Part shown: positions 1-6,870 of the stretch, piece by piece
How positions within the stretch are numbered: the stretch's first letter is position 1
Layout of the letters: each line of letters begins with the position of its first letter
Source of the DNA: Bacillota bacterium
Lineage (GTDB): Bacteria; Bacillota; Clostridia; Lachnospirales; Lachnospiraceae
Direction of reading: 5' to 3'
Assembly (NCBI GenBank): GCA_023389295.1
Contig: JAEWEO010000226.1
Coordinates: 1 to 8,229 of the forward strand
DNA: 8,229 nucleotides
The notes under the pieces: generated by a model
Databases searched by the model: none
What the model was told of the DNA's origin: nothing
The model's input: only the letters and a program-made list of their open reading frames with translations
Position numbers and translations under genes: made by a program

Positions 1-416
1 CCACTCGAATAATTGTTGGTGAAGTAAGGGATGCGGCAGCGATTGACATGTTAAATGCCCTTAACACAGGTCATGATGGATCTCTGTCTACGGGACATGC
101 CAATTCTCCTGCAGATATGCTCCATCGCCTTGAATCATTGGTTCTTTTAGGTGCAGAAATACCACTTCTTGCAGTACGTAAACAAATTGCATCTGCAATT
201 GATATTATTGTTCATCTTGGAAGATTAAGAGATCACTCCCGTAGGCTTATAGAAATTACAGAGGTTTTAGATTGTGTGGATGGTGACATTAGGTTAAATC
301 CTCTCTTTGAATTTGAAGAATCGGGAGAAAGGGATGGCCGTATCAAAGGGACATTGGTTCCAAGGAATGAACTTCAAAGGAAAGAGAAGTTAAAAAGAGC
401 AGGAATAGATAGATGA
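1..416 (+). CDS. cpaF: CpaF/TadA-type pilus assembly ATPase, C-terminal part (5' end outside the window)
   Basis: This is the C-terminal 137 residues of a type II/IV secretion ATPase of the CpaF/TadA family, read in the frame beginning at base 3 and ending with TGA at 414-416. The first residues, TRIIVGEVRDAAAIDML, match the Walker B region. They are followed by NTGHDGSLSTGHANSPADMLHRLE, the family's conserved His-containing block. The end (LNPLFEF...G.IKGTL...N.L...EKLKRAGI) is the usual CpaF C-terminus. In Tad systems this cytoplasmic hexamer hydrolyses ATP to power pilin extrusion through TadB/TadC. The Walker A motif and N-terminal domain must lie upstream of the window. The ATG at 48 is internal, not a start. 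An ATG at 413 overlaps the stop (ATGA), which suggests translational coupling to the next gene. The family call is firm; only the missing 5' part is unknown. Confidence 0.95.
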   Translation, partial: TRIIVGEVRDAAAIDMLNALNTGHDGSLSTGHANSPADMLHRLESLVLLGAEIPLLAVRKQIASAIDIIVHLGRLRDHSRRLIEITEVLDCVDGDIRLNPLFEFEESGERDGRIKGTLVPRNELQRKEKLKRAGIDR

Positions 417-528
417 GAGATATGAATTTCTTAGGAAAGGGGGCTTCTTTATCGAGACCTATGACACTTATAAGCTATCTGGTAAAGAAAATATATTTTA
501 TATTTCTCAAGGAATTGTACTTATTACC
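409..528 (+). other. In-frame upstream extension of the TadB-like gene, without a standard start codon
   Basis: The TadB frame stays open from just after a TAG at 406 up to the GTG at 529, but contains no ATG, GTG or TTG. The translation (…IETYDTYKLSGKENIFYISQGIVLIT) reads like a genuine N-terminus: a polar stretch, then a hydrophobic run that continues directly into LSILFY of the annotated protein and completes a first membrane helix. A strong SD-like AAGGGGG at 437-443 lies 7 nt before an ATC codon at 451. An A AAG GGG heptamer at 436-442 lies in the frame of the ATG at 413. Coding therefore probably starts upstream of 529, by a non-standard start, a frameshift, or a disrupted start codon. 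Which one is unresolved. Confidence 0.6.
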
Positions 529-1191
529 GTGTTAAGCATTCTGTTTTATCGAAGTATTCTAGCAGTTCCCTTACTAATTCCACTACTACTTATATATCGC
601 AGAAGAAAAGCAAAAGCCTTAAAAGATAACCGTAAATGGAAGCTAAATCTCGAGTTTAAAGACGGTATTCTTGCACTATCAGCAGCATTAGAGGCAGGAT
701 ATTCTGCAGAAAAAGCTTTTGAAGAAGCCTACAAAGACCTAGAGAAACTCTATTTAAAGAATACGATGATATTGAGAGAGTTTCAATATATCATTAATCA
801 GTTACATATGAATATAACATTAGAAAGAGCTTTGAATGATTTTGCTATACGATCCGGAATAGAAGATATTCTAAGCTTTTCTGAAGTGTTTAATACAGCA
901 AAAAGAACTGGTGGTGATCTTATTCATGTTATTAAGTTAACCGGTAATATTATAAGTGATAAGATTGAAGTAAAACGAGAAATAATCACGCTAATTACAT
1001 CAAAACGTTTCGAAGCAAATATCATGAAGGCTATGCCTATCCTTATGTTAATTTATTTATCCTTAACATCTTCTGATTTTTTAACTCCCCTCTATCACAA
1101 TTTATTAGGAATCATAGTTATGTCTATCTTTTTACTCTGCTATCTTATCGCTTATCAAATCATTGATAAAATAGTTGCGATAGAGATTTAA
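529..1191 (+). CDS. tadB: TadB-like type II secretion system F-domain membrane protein
   Basis: An inner-membrane platform protein of the Tad pilus, related to GspF/PilC, thought to couple the CpaF ATPase to the growing pilus. Numbered from the GTG at 529 (220 aa), residues 1-23 are hydrophobic. A cytoplasmic T2SSF domain covers about 42-165, with the typical LEFKDGILALSAALEAGYSAEKAFEEA opening and an RTGGDL block. Two membrane helices follow (about 166-182 and 190-212). GTG is the only standard start in this frame, but it has no well-spaced SD: AAGGA at 509-513 is 15 nt away. It would also cut the first predicted helix in half. The real protein is probably about 246-259 aa (see the extension at 409-528). 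The gene ends TAA at 1189-1191, 8 nt before the next start. Family and membrane role are confident; the start is not. Confidence 0.88.
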   Translation: MLSILFYRSILAVPLLIPLLLIYRRRKAKALKDNRKWKLNLEFKDGILALSAALEAGYSAEKAFEEAYKDLEKLYLKNTMILREFQYIINQLHMNITLERALNDFAIRSGIEDILSFSEVFNTAKRTGGDLIHVIKLTGNIISDKIEVKREIITLITSKRFEANIMKAMPILMLIYLSLTSSDFLTPLYHNLLGIIVMSIFLLCYLIAYQIIDKIVAIEI

Positions 1192-1199
1192 GGAGGCTT

Positions 1200-2705
1200 A
1201 TGTGGATTATCAATTTACTTATTGTAATCGTTATACTTCTTATTTTCTTTTATTGTGAACAGCAACCAAAAGAGTGGCTTCAAACCATGGATAGAAAAGA
1301 ACATAAGATTTACTGGCTATATCCTATGGCATATTGGTTGTTTGATAAAATCGGGATCAAGAAGGTTATAGATAGAAAAGATGCTACAACTCTAACGATG
1401 AAAGCAATTTATGTAACGAATAAGCCGGAACCATATATGAAGCTTTTCTGGTGTAAAAAAATTGCGCAAGTTCTTCTGGTGGTATTTATTTTTCAGGTTC
1501 TCTCATTACTCGGTTGGATGATAAATGCAAATGAAAGTATCATTATTGAGGGTAGATACATTATACGTCCAAACTACGGAGAAGGGGAAGCGACGGTTAA
1601 TTTGGATGTAGCGATGGAACGCATAGATACTTCTACGGGTAGCAAACCGGGATCTAGGAAAACTCATGAGGTTACCCTTGATATTGAGGAACGATTGTAT
1701 GCTAAGGAGGAAGTAAATGTTCTCTTTGAGGAAGCGTTTGCTTATCTTAAGAAAGATATCTTGGGGAAAAATAAAAACTTTGAGGTTATCAATGATAATT
1801 TAGTATTTAGTAACCATGTACCAGGTACAAGCATTATGGTTGATTGGATACCGGAAGACTATAGTCTAATCGAAGCGGATGGTACGGTACGTAATGAGAA
1901 AATGGAGGAAGAAGGAAGGGAAACAAATCTCACCATCATTTTGACCTATCATGATTACCGCAAAGAATATACCCTACCAATGCATATCATGCCCAAAGAG
2001 TATAGCAAAGAAGAATTAATTCAACAGGAGTTAGAGGAAGCGATTATTAAGAAAGCCCAAGAGACTGCTTATGATGAACGATTTCAACTACCCGAGGCTC
2101 TTACTAATTATAGGTTGGAATGGAAGGATGTAAAAAACAATAGTTACATAATGCTATTCTTTCTTGGAATTTTATTAGCGATCCTATTATGGATCTGGCA
2201 GGATAAAGAATTAGAGAAGCAGCTAAAACTCCGGAGCGAACAGATGCTTATGGATTATCCGGAGGTAATTCATAAATTTACACTTTTAGTGAATGCAGGA
2301 ATGACGATCAAGCAGGCTTGGTATAAGATCTCAGAGGATTATTCGAATAGGAGTTCAAAGAATGGATTTCATAAGCACTATGTATATGAGGAAATGTTAG
2401 CAACGGTAAATGAATTAAAGGTAGGCATTTCGGAACATGTAGCTTATAAAGAGTTTGGTAGAAGAATTGGATTAATTAACTATATAAAATTTAGCTCCCT
2501 ACTTTCGCAGAATTTAAAAAAGGGTACAAAAGGCTTTACAGAATTATTAATGCATGAGGCGAGGGAAGCATTTGAAGAGCGGAAAGAAACAGCAAAAAGG
2601 TTGGGAGAAGAAGCGGGAACAAAGCTGATCTTTCCCATGATGATAATGCTCTTAATTATATTGTTAATGATTATGATACCAGCATTTTTAACACTTGGTA
2701 TGTAA
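1200..2705 (+). CDS. tadC: TadC-like T2SS F-domain protein with a large insert domain
   Basis: The second platform subunit of the Tad pilus. At 501 aa it is clearly longer than an ordinary TadC (roughly 300 aa). Visible parts are TM1 at 2-18, a basic segment, TM2 at about 88-108, an insert at about 109-315, TM3 at 316-333, a T2SSF domain at about 345-475 (MDYPEVIHKFTLLVNAGMTIKQAW opening) and TM4 at 478-497. If the T2SSF domain is cytoplasmic, as in the family, the insert lies outside the membrane. Residues about 197-265 of the insert (…VDWIPEDYSLIEADGTVRN… then TNLTIILTYHDYRKEYTLPMHI) resemble the W-x-S/D…dGtV…TLT pattern of atrophied bacterial Ig-like domains. The start is ATG at 1200 behind AGGAGG (1191-1196), only 3 nt away, with the SD overlapping the stop of the preceding gene. 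It is co-transcribed with tadB. Confidence 0.9.
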   Translation: MWIINLLIVIVILLIFFYCEQQPKEWLQTMDRKEHKIYWLYPMAYWLFDKIGIKKVIDRKDATTLTMKAIYVTNKPEPYMKLFWCKKIAQVLLVVFIFQVLSLLGWMINANESIIIEGRYIIRPNYGEGEATVNLDVAMERIDTSTGSKPGSRKTHEVTLDIEERLYAKEEVNVLFEEAFAYLKKDILGKNKNFEVINDNLVFSNHVPGTSIMVDWIPEDYSLIEADGTVRNEKMEEEGRETNLTIILTYHDYRKEYTLPMHIMPKEYSKEELIQQELEEAIIKKAQETAYDERFQLPEALTNYRLEWKDVKNNSYIMLFFLGILLAILLWIWQDKELEKQLKLRSEQMLMDYPEVIHKFTLLVNAGMTIKQAWYKISEDYSNRSSKNGFHKHYVYEEMLATVNELKVGISEHVAYKEFGRRIGLINYIKFSSLLSQNLKKGTKGFTELLMHEAREAFEERKETAKRLGEEAGTKLIFPMMIMLLIILLMIMIPAFLTLGM

Positions 2706-2803
2706 GTTAGTAGCTTAAGTCGATATGCAACATGCTTGTACCATATGACCTAGCATAGTAAGGAAAAGAAAGGAGTCTGTCATTATACTGACAGAGATGT
2801 GAT
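2706..2803 (+). promoter_or_regulatory. Pilin leader: SD separated from ATG by a 7-bp hairpin
   Basis: The gap ahead of the pilin gene holds a good SD (AAAGGAG, 2769-2775), but it is 28 nt from the ATG at 2804. The intervening bases contain a perfect inverted repeat, TCTGTCA (2776-2782), loop TTATAC, TGACAGA (2789-2795), followed by GATGTGAT. Folding the hairpin would leave the SD about 8 nt from the ATG, which is ideal. A TGA at 2789 in the pilin frame excludes an earlier in-frame start. Weak AGAG at 2793-2796 is the only other SD candidate. Looped-out spacers of this kind are known from phage T4 genes; its use here is inference. No convincing promoter was found in this gap. Confidence 0.5.
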
Positions 2804-3010
2804 ATGAGAAAATATAGCAAAGGGTTAAAACCGGGAATTTTTAAAAAAGAAGTAGAGGGCATCGGAGTGATAGAGATAATACTTATTCTAGTTATTATCA
2901 TTGGCTTAGTATTAATTTTTAGAAATCAGATCGAAGCTATTATTCAGACGGCATTTTCTTCTATTAATGCAGATGCTAACAGTATTAATACGGGCATCAC
3001 GGTTAATTAA
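2804..3010 (+). CDS. flp: Flp1-like type IVb major pilin
   Basis: A 68-aa pilin precursor, the likely major subunit of the surface fibre. A basic leader (MRKYSKGLKPGIFKKEVEG) ends at Gly19. The class III/Flp processing site follows: G19|IGVIE, with Glu24 at +5 of the mature protein. A 16-17 residue hydrophobic helix (IILILVIIIGLVLIF) and a short polar tail ending in GITVN complete it. The predicted mature pilin is 49 aa, within the usual size of Flp pilins. It lies between tadC and the giant pilin-like gene and upstream of an A24 peptidase able to cleave it. The ATG at 2804 is the only possible start because an in-frame TGA lies at 2789. The leader before the gene has a hairpin between SD and ATG that could set its expression level. 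Identification is firm at family level; major-subunit status is inferred from size and position. Confidence 0.92.
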   Translation: MRKYSKGLKPGIFKKEVEGIGVIEIILILVIIIGLVLIFRNQIEAIIQTAFSSINADANSINTGITVN

Positions 3011-3044
3011 GCTGCAGGATAAATTCCTTGGAGGGTGAACCAAA

Positions 3045-5558
3045 ATGAAGGGATTACATCAAAAGAAAATGGAGGGTACCATTACTGTATTTTTAAGCTT
3101 AATCTTACTTTTGATTGTAGCCCTGTTATTCACGCTCATCGAAGGAGCGAGAGTAAATACAGCAAAAGTGTACGCAGAACGTTCATTAACCACAGCAATG
3201 GATTCTGTTTTAGCACAGTATTATGGACCCTTATGGGAGGAATATCACATCTTTGGATATTATAATGGCAATCCGAATGATGCGGCCCCGAAAGCCGAGA
3301 TAGAGGATCAGCTTTTAGAATATATGAAATATACCTTTGAGCCTAATACCGATATGGCAGAGGAAGAGTATATCGATTTTTTCTCGGTTTCAACGGATCA
3401 AATTGACCTGGAGGGTAAGACCGGGTTGATGGATTATGAAGGGGAACTATTTATCAATGAGGCAGTAGAGTATATGAAATACAAAGAAATAGGAAATGCC
3501 ATAAGCCAGCTACTTGATAAATTCTCTTTGCTAGAAACACCCAAAAAGGTAAGCTATCTATCAGAGGAGAAACTTAAGGTAGAAGAGGAGTTAGTGGAGA
3601 TAGATCAAGGAATACTAAGGCTGATGGAACTTCTGGATGGATTAAAAACCAGTACAAAGGGAATTGAAGTGGGAAACGGCAAACTAGCGACTACCCCAAA
3701 CTTTATTAAGAAAATTTGTTATGGTGAACCTACGAAAGTTAAGGTGGGTATCAATCAAGATTCGGTATATCAAGCTATTAGGTACAATTACATAGATCCG
3801 AACTCTTATTTTAATGATATAAGTAATTGTTTTATACAAATAAATAACTTACTTGATGAAATATCAGGATTAAAAAAGGAGCAAGAGACCCAGGGTCAAG
3901 AGCTGGTTAAGGAACAAGAAGAACTTGTTGAACTAAGTAATATGGAAAATCAAACTCTTGATATAAAAAATAGAATAAAAGAATTAAGGTTAAGGATAGA
4001 AGAAATAGAAGAATCGATTAGGGAAAAAGAGGACAAGATAACACGCTGTGAAAATCAGAGTGAGGTCTATTTGACCTTGATTGGTTTTAATCATTATGAA
4101 ATATTTCAACTGATAACGAAAGTAAAACCTCTGCTAGAACAAGCCATAAAGCAAATAGAACTGATAGAATTGAAAACAGATACTGCAAGGCCGATTATTA
4201 AGCAGTTCGAAGAAATCCTTACGCAAGAAAAAGAAACATTAAGCTCAGAGGTTTATGAAAGTTTTGCGGAAGATTTGGAACAACTTAAGAAGTATGTAAA
4301 TACAGGAAACAGTAATTACGACTTCTTGGATATGAAGCAAATTTTGAAAAACAATCAAGATATTCTAATATCAACTGAAAAAATGATGGAGCAGGCAGAA
4401 GAGTTCATAACTCAAAAATTGTATTCAAAAGCGGAGGATATGTACCAACAGACCAATGTTTTATTAAAAGACTACCAAATTGATGGATTAGAACTTGATT
4501 ATAGCTCCCTGGTGCTTGATCGTAGTCAACAGGAGGATCCTTTGGAAGAAGTAAATCAACTTCTGCAAGGGAGTATAACAAATCTAGTGGTAGACGCTTC
4601 AGACATTTCCGATTCAAACTTAAGCTCAACAGCTGCATTACCCTCAGAGATTGCTGCCCTTAGTCAGGGAAATCCTGATATTTTAACAGAGTTAAAAGCA
4701 TTTTTTGAAGGATCAATAAGTGAAGCTTGGGGTACAGGAACTATTCTAAAGGGTTTGGATCGTAGTTTTGATATCACTAATATACTTGGCAATGGGATTA
4801 ACCTAATAGCTGAGAAGTTCCTTTACTCAAGATATTTACAGGAGCATTTTGAACCGTATAAAGGTGGTGAAGGAAAGGAAATCAATCAAAAACCATCCGT
4901 GCTTCAATATGAATTGGAATACTTGTTGTCTGGAAAGAAAGCTGATTCAGAGAATTTATCTTCGGTTATTACAAAAATTTTATTATTGCGGACCGTATTA
5001 GACTTTGTCAGTCTCTTAGGGGATAAAGTAAAATGCCAGCAGGCAAAAGCAATTGCAGCTTCCCTCGTAGGTTTTACCGGATTAACAATATTAGTCAGTA
5101 TTACACAGATCTTAATCTTAATAACCTGGGCTTTTGCAGAAGCTTTACTTGATACTTCCGCACTTATGATGGGGAAGGAAGTTCCTATTTTAAAAAAGAG
5201 GGTAGAACTGGAATTTACGGATTTGTTTATGATAAATCGTGATTTTTTAAAGCAAAAAGCAGCTAGTATGATGAATTCAGGGGAGGTTACCTTAACTTAT
5301 AATGAATATTTAACCCTGTTTTTACTTTTGAAAGACAAAAAAGACATTATTTATAGAGCTATGGATCTAATACAGGAGAATATCCGGTTGCGGTATCAGG
5401 AAGCTTCATTTCTAATAGAACATTGCATCTATGGAATTGACGTGAGCGCTAGCTTTCACTTAGAAAAGAAATTTATCAACTCGTCCTTTGTAAGTAGGTT
5501 TCTAAAGAGTACCACAGATGATTTTCAGATGATGATGAAAGCAACCTACAGTTACTAA
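3045..5558 (+). CDS. Giant pilin-like, coiled-coil protein (DUF5702-like)
   Basis: An 837-aa membrane-anchored protein of unknown function, of a kind found in clostridial Tad loci and which I recognise as DUF5702-like. The N-terminus is pilin-like: a basic leader (MKGLHQKKMEG), then G11|TITVF and a hydrophobic helix at about 14-33. Phe16 occupies the position usually held by Glu. Conserved-looking ARVNTAKVYAERSLTTAMDSVLAQYYGPLW follows. The body has heptad-rich, charged stretches at about 170-200, 258-340 and 355-470 that should form coiled coils. A second hydrophobic segment is at about 669-700, preceded by a block SVLQYELEYLLSGKKADSENLSSVITKILLLR that I regard as the family signature. The start ATG has an excellent SD (GGAGGGTG, 3030-3037, 7-nt spacer). 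The gene starts 34 nt after the pilin stop, so it is probably in the same operon. It may be a large minor pilin or a wall-spanning anchor in place of TadF/TadG; this is inference. Confidence 0.85.
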   Translation: MKGLHQKKMEGTITVFLSLILLLIVALLFTLIEGARVNTAKVYAERSLTTAMDSVLAQYYGPLWEEYHIFGYYNGNPNDAAPKAEIEDQLLEYMKYTFEPNTDMAEEEYIDFFSVSTDQIDLEGKTGLMDYEGELFINEAVEYMKYKEIGNAISQLLDKFSLLETPKKVSYLSEEKLKVEEELVEIDQGILRLMELLDGLKTSTKGIEVGNGKLATTPNFIKKICYGEPTKVKVGINQDSVYQAIRYNYIDPNSYFNDISNCFIQINNLLDEISGLKKEQETQGQELVKEQEELVELSNMENQTLDIKNRIKELRLRIEEIEESIREKEDKITRCENQSEVYLTLIGFNHYEIFQLITKVKPLLEQAIKQIELIELKTDTARPIIKQFEEILTQEKETLSSEVYESFAEDLEQLKKYVNTGNSNYDFLDMKQILKNNQDILISTEKMMEQAEEFITQKLYSKAEDMYQQTNVLLKDYQIDGLELDYSSLVLDRSQQEDPLEEVNQLLQGSITNLVVDASDISDSNLSSTAALPSEIAALSQGNPDILTELKAFFEGSISEAWGTGTILKGLDRSFDITNILGNGINLIAEKFLYSRYLQEHFEPYKGGEGKEINQKPSVLQYELEYLLSGKKADSENLSSVITKILLLRTVLDFVSLLGDKVKCQQAKAIAASLVGFTGLTILVSITQILILITWAFAEALLDTSALMMGKEVPILKKRVELEFTDLFMINRDFLKQKAASMMNSGEVTLTYNEYLTLFLLLKDKKDIIYRAMDLIQENIRLRYQEASFLIEHCIYGIDVSASFHLEKKFINSSFVSRFLKSTTDDFQMMMKATYSY

Positions 5559-5603
5559 CGTTTCATGCAATAATAATCTAAGTAAATCATTGAAAATCCT
5601 GTA

Positions 5604-5620
5604 AACCATAGTAGATGGTT
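5604..5620. repeat. Short hairpin after the giant pilin-like gene
   Basis: A perfect 6-bp inverted repeat, AACCAT-AGTAG-ATGGTT, lies 46 nt after the stop of the giant gene. It is followed by GAAAAAGC, not a T-run, so it does not look like an intrinsic terminator. It might stabilise the 3' end of the upstream message. Confidence 0.35.
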
Positions 5621-5648
5621 GAAAAAGCAATATAACATAATTGAAGCA

Positions 5649-5799
5649 AATATATAGTGGATATGGAAGTCTGAACTTCTATCAAGATCATATTTTTATT
5701 CTATTAAATCAAAAAATAAACCTCTCTCCAGGAATCATTTGCTTATAAAAAGAATTATTAATTCTAACAGAGGTAAGGATCTCCTATCCACTATTTATT
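5649..5799. repeat. 151-nt nested inverted-repeat element upstream of the first TadE gene
   Basis: This stretch fills most of the gap between the giant gene and tadE. Its outer arms are 15 nt (5649-5663 and 5785-5799) and match at 14 of 15 positions (AATATATAGTGGATA against its complement). Nested inside are a hairpin GAAGT-CTGA-ACTTC (5666-5679), a 5-bp pairing AGATC/GATCT (5685-5689 with 5778-5782), a 6-bp pairing ACCTCT/AGAGGT (5720-5725 with 5769-5774) and a hairpin AGAATT-ATT-AATTCT (5751-5765). None of these cross, so they can form together. The 3' arm runs into T-rich sequence (5794-5809), and the tadE start follows within 20-50 nt. It could be a structured 5' leader RNA, an attenuator-like element, or a small MITE-like repeat. 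The pairings are seen directly; the function is not known. Confidence 0.5.
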
Positions 5800-5836
5800 A
5801 TTATTTTTAGAGAACATGATAGGGTTCTCTATCGAT

Positions 5837-5851
5837 GAAGGTAAAGGAATG
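5837..5851 (+). promoter_or_regulatory. RBS favouring the ATG at 5849 for the first TadE gene
   Basis: GAAGG at 5837-5841 lies 7 nt before the ATG at 5849, and AAAGGA (5843-5848) abuts it. The in-frame ATG 33 nt upstream (5816) is preceded only by weak AGAG at 5809-5812. The 5849 start gives a compact basic leader before the pilin-like helix. Confidence 0.55.
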
Positions 5852-6745
5852 AAACATTTCGAAAGGAAAGAACAAGACAATAGTAAGAATAGGAAGATAC
5901 CATTTCTTAAGGCTTCACTCACCATAGAAGCTGCATTAGCACTACCACTCTTTTTGTATTTTATGATTGCCTTATTGTATATTATCCAGATATTAATTTT
6001 GCAGGAGTATATTCAGGCAGCCATTACAAAGATGGGGTTTCAATTATCAAAGTCAGCATATGTTTTAGAGGACTTTCCGAGCCTTGATAGCGCCCTTAGC
6101 TTTGATTTTACCGTATTTGATGAAGAGTATGAGCTAAGTATAAAGGACTTTACAAATAAGGCAGCAAGTAATATCGCATTAAAAATGTATGGTAAAAAAT
6201 ATTTGGATACAAACCAGATTAATCATTCCTTTATAAAGGGAGGCTTTGGCGGTATTAGTTTTAATGGGTCGAGCCTTTTTGAGGAGGATTATATTGATAT
6301 TGTAGTAAGATATAAGGTTCAGCTTCCAATAAAACTCATTATTATAGAGGAAGTGCCCGTACTTCAAAGGATTAGATTACATTGCTGGACCGGATCTAAG
6401 GTGGCAGCAGCATATAAAGAAGAGGTAGCGACGGAGGAGAGCATCGTCTATGTAACAGAGACCGGAAGTGTTTATCATAAAACGGATCTATGCTCCCATA
6501 TCAAGTTATCGGTTCGTTCTGTTATGGGAATACCAAATGGAATTAAGAATACAAACGGTGAGAAATACACACCTTGTGAAGTATGTAGCGAGGGTGATAT
6601 TGATGAATATGGAACCTTCTATATAACCGATGATGGAAATAGGTATCATAGTATGAGAAACTGCTCTAGGATTAAGCGAACGGTAAGAAAAATATCTATA
6701 ACAGAGATTGGGGAGAGAACCTCCTGTAAAAGATGCTATGATTGA
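5849..6745 (+). CDS. TadE-like pseudopilin with two C-terminal Cys3His modules
   Basis: A 298-aa protein (309 aa if the upstream ATG at 5816 is used). Residue numbers below are for the long form. A polar, basic leader ends in A33|SLTIE38, the class III-type cleavage pattern with Glu at +5, followed by a hydrophobic helix at about 39-62, as in TadE/TadF pseudopilins. The middle region (63-200) would be extracytoplasmic. The C-terminus carries two copies of one module: VYVTETGSVYHKTDLCSHIK…YTPCEVC (H221, C226, C254, C257) and FYITDDGNRYHSMRNCSRIK…RTSCKRC (H278, C283, C304, C307). Each has the YHx4C…CxxC pattern, suggesting a bound metal or redox-active cysteines; metal binding is inferred. TadE proteins are minor pilins needed for Flp pilus assembly. 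The gene follows a long structured leader, so it may have separate expression control. The TadE call is sound; the role of the Cys modules is unknown. Confidence 0.85.
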   Translation: MKHFERKEQDNSKNRKIPFLKASLTIEAALALPLFLYFMIALLYIIQILILQEYIQAAITKMGFQLSKSAYVLEDFPSLDSALSFDFTVFDEEYELSIKDFTNKAASNIALKMYGKKYLDTNQINHSFIKGGFGGISFNGSSLFEEDYIDIVVRYKVQLPIKLIIIEEVPVLQRIRLHCWTGSKVAAAYKEEVATEESIVYVTETGSVYHKTDLCSHIKLSVRSVMGIPNGIKNTNGEKYTPCEVCSEGDIDEYGTFYITDDGNRYHSMRNCSRIKRTVRKISITEIGERTSCKRCYD

Positions 6746-6780
6746 TATTTAGGCAGTTTTAAATGAATAGAATATGGTTC

Positions 6781-6811
6781 TACAAATTATATCGAAGCAT
6801 CGATATTTGTA
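6781..6811. repeat. 12-bp bulged hairpin after the first TadE gene
   Basis: TACAAAT-(TAT)-ATCGA, loop AGCA, TCGAT-ATTTGTA: twelve base pairs with one 3-nt bulge, 36 nt after the tadE stop. It is followed by ATTTGGG, without a clear T-run, so it is at best a weak terminator or an mRNA-end stabilising hairpin. Confidence 0.4.
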
Positions 6812-6870
6812 ATTTGGGATTTGACACCCTAATCCTACTTAGATGATTGCGAAACTCATAAACTTTAGGC

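Noticed and set aside
48..50. ATG at 48 as the start of a small 122-aa gene
   Set aside because: The frame is open to the window edge and encodes conserved CpaF residues (RIIVGEVR) before it.
2719..2726. GTCGATAT as a sigma-D (flagellar-type) -10 box upstream of the pilin
   Set aside because: It matches 7 of 8 positions, but there is no TAAA at about 15 nt upstream.
3035..3265. 76-aa plus-strand ORF at the start of the giant gene
   Set aside because: It overlaps the 837-aa frame, which has the better SD and a recognisable N-terminus.
5604..5620. AACCAT/ATGGTT hairpin as an intrinsic terminator
   Set aside because: It has a short 6-bp stem and is followed by GAAAAAGC instead of a T-run.
5590..5647. 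TTGAAA motifs (5590, 5619) as promoters for the first TadE gene
   Set aside because: No -10 box at 16-18 nt spacing; TATAAC and CATAAT lie only 10-11 nt away.
6821..6849. Consensus TTGACA at 6821-6826 as a -35 box
   Set aside because: The sequence 16-18 nt downstream (TGATTG region, 6843-6850) is a poor -10, so no promoter is supported here.
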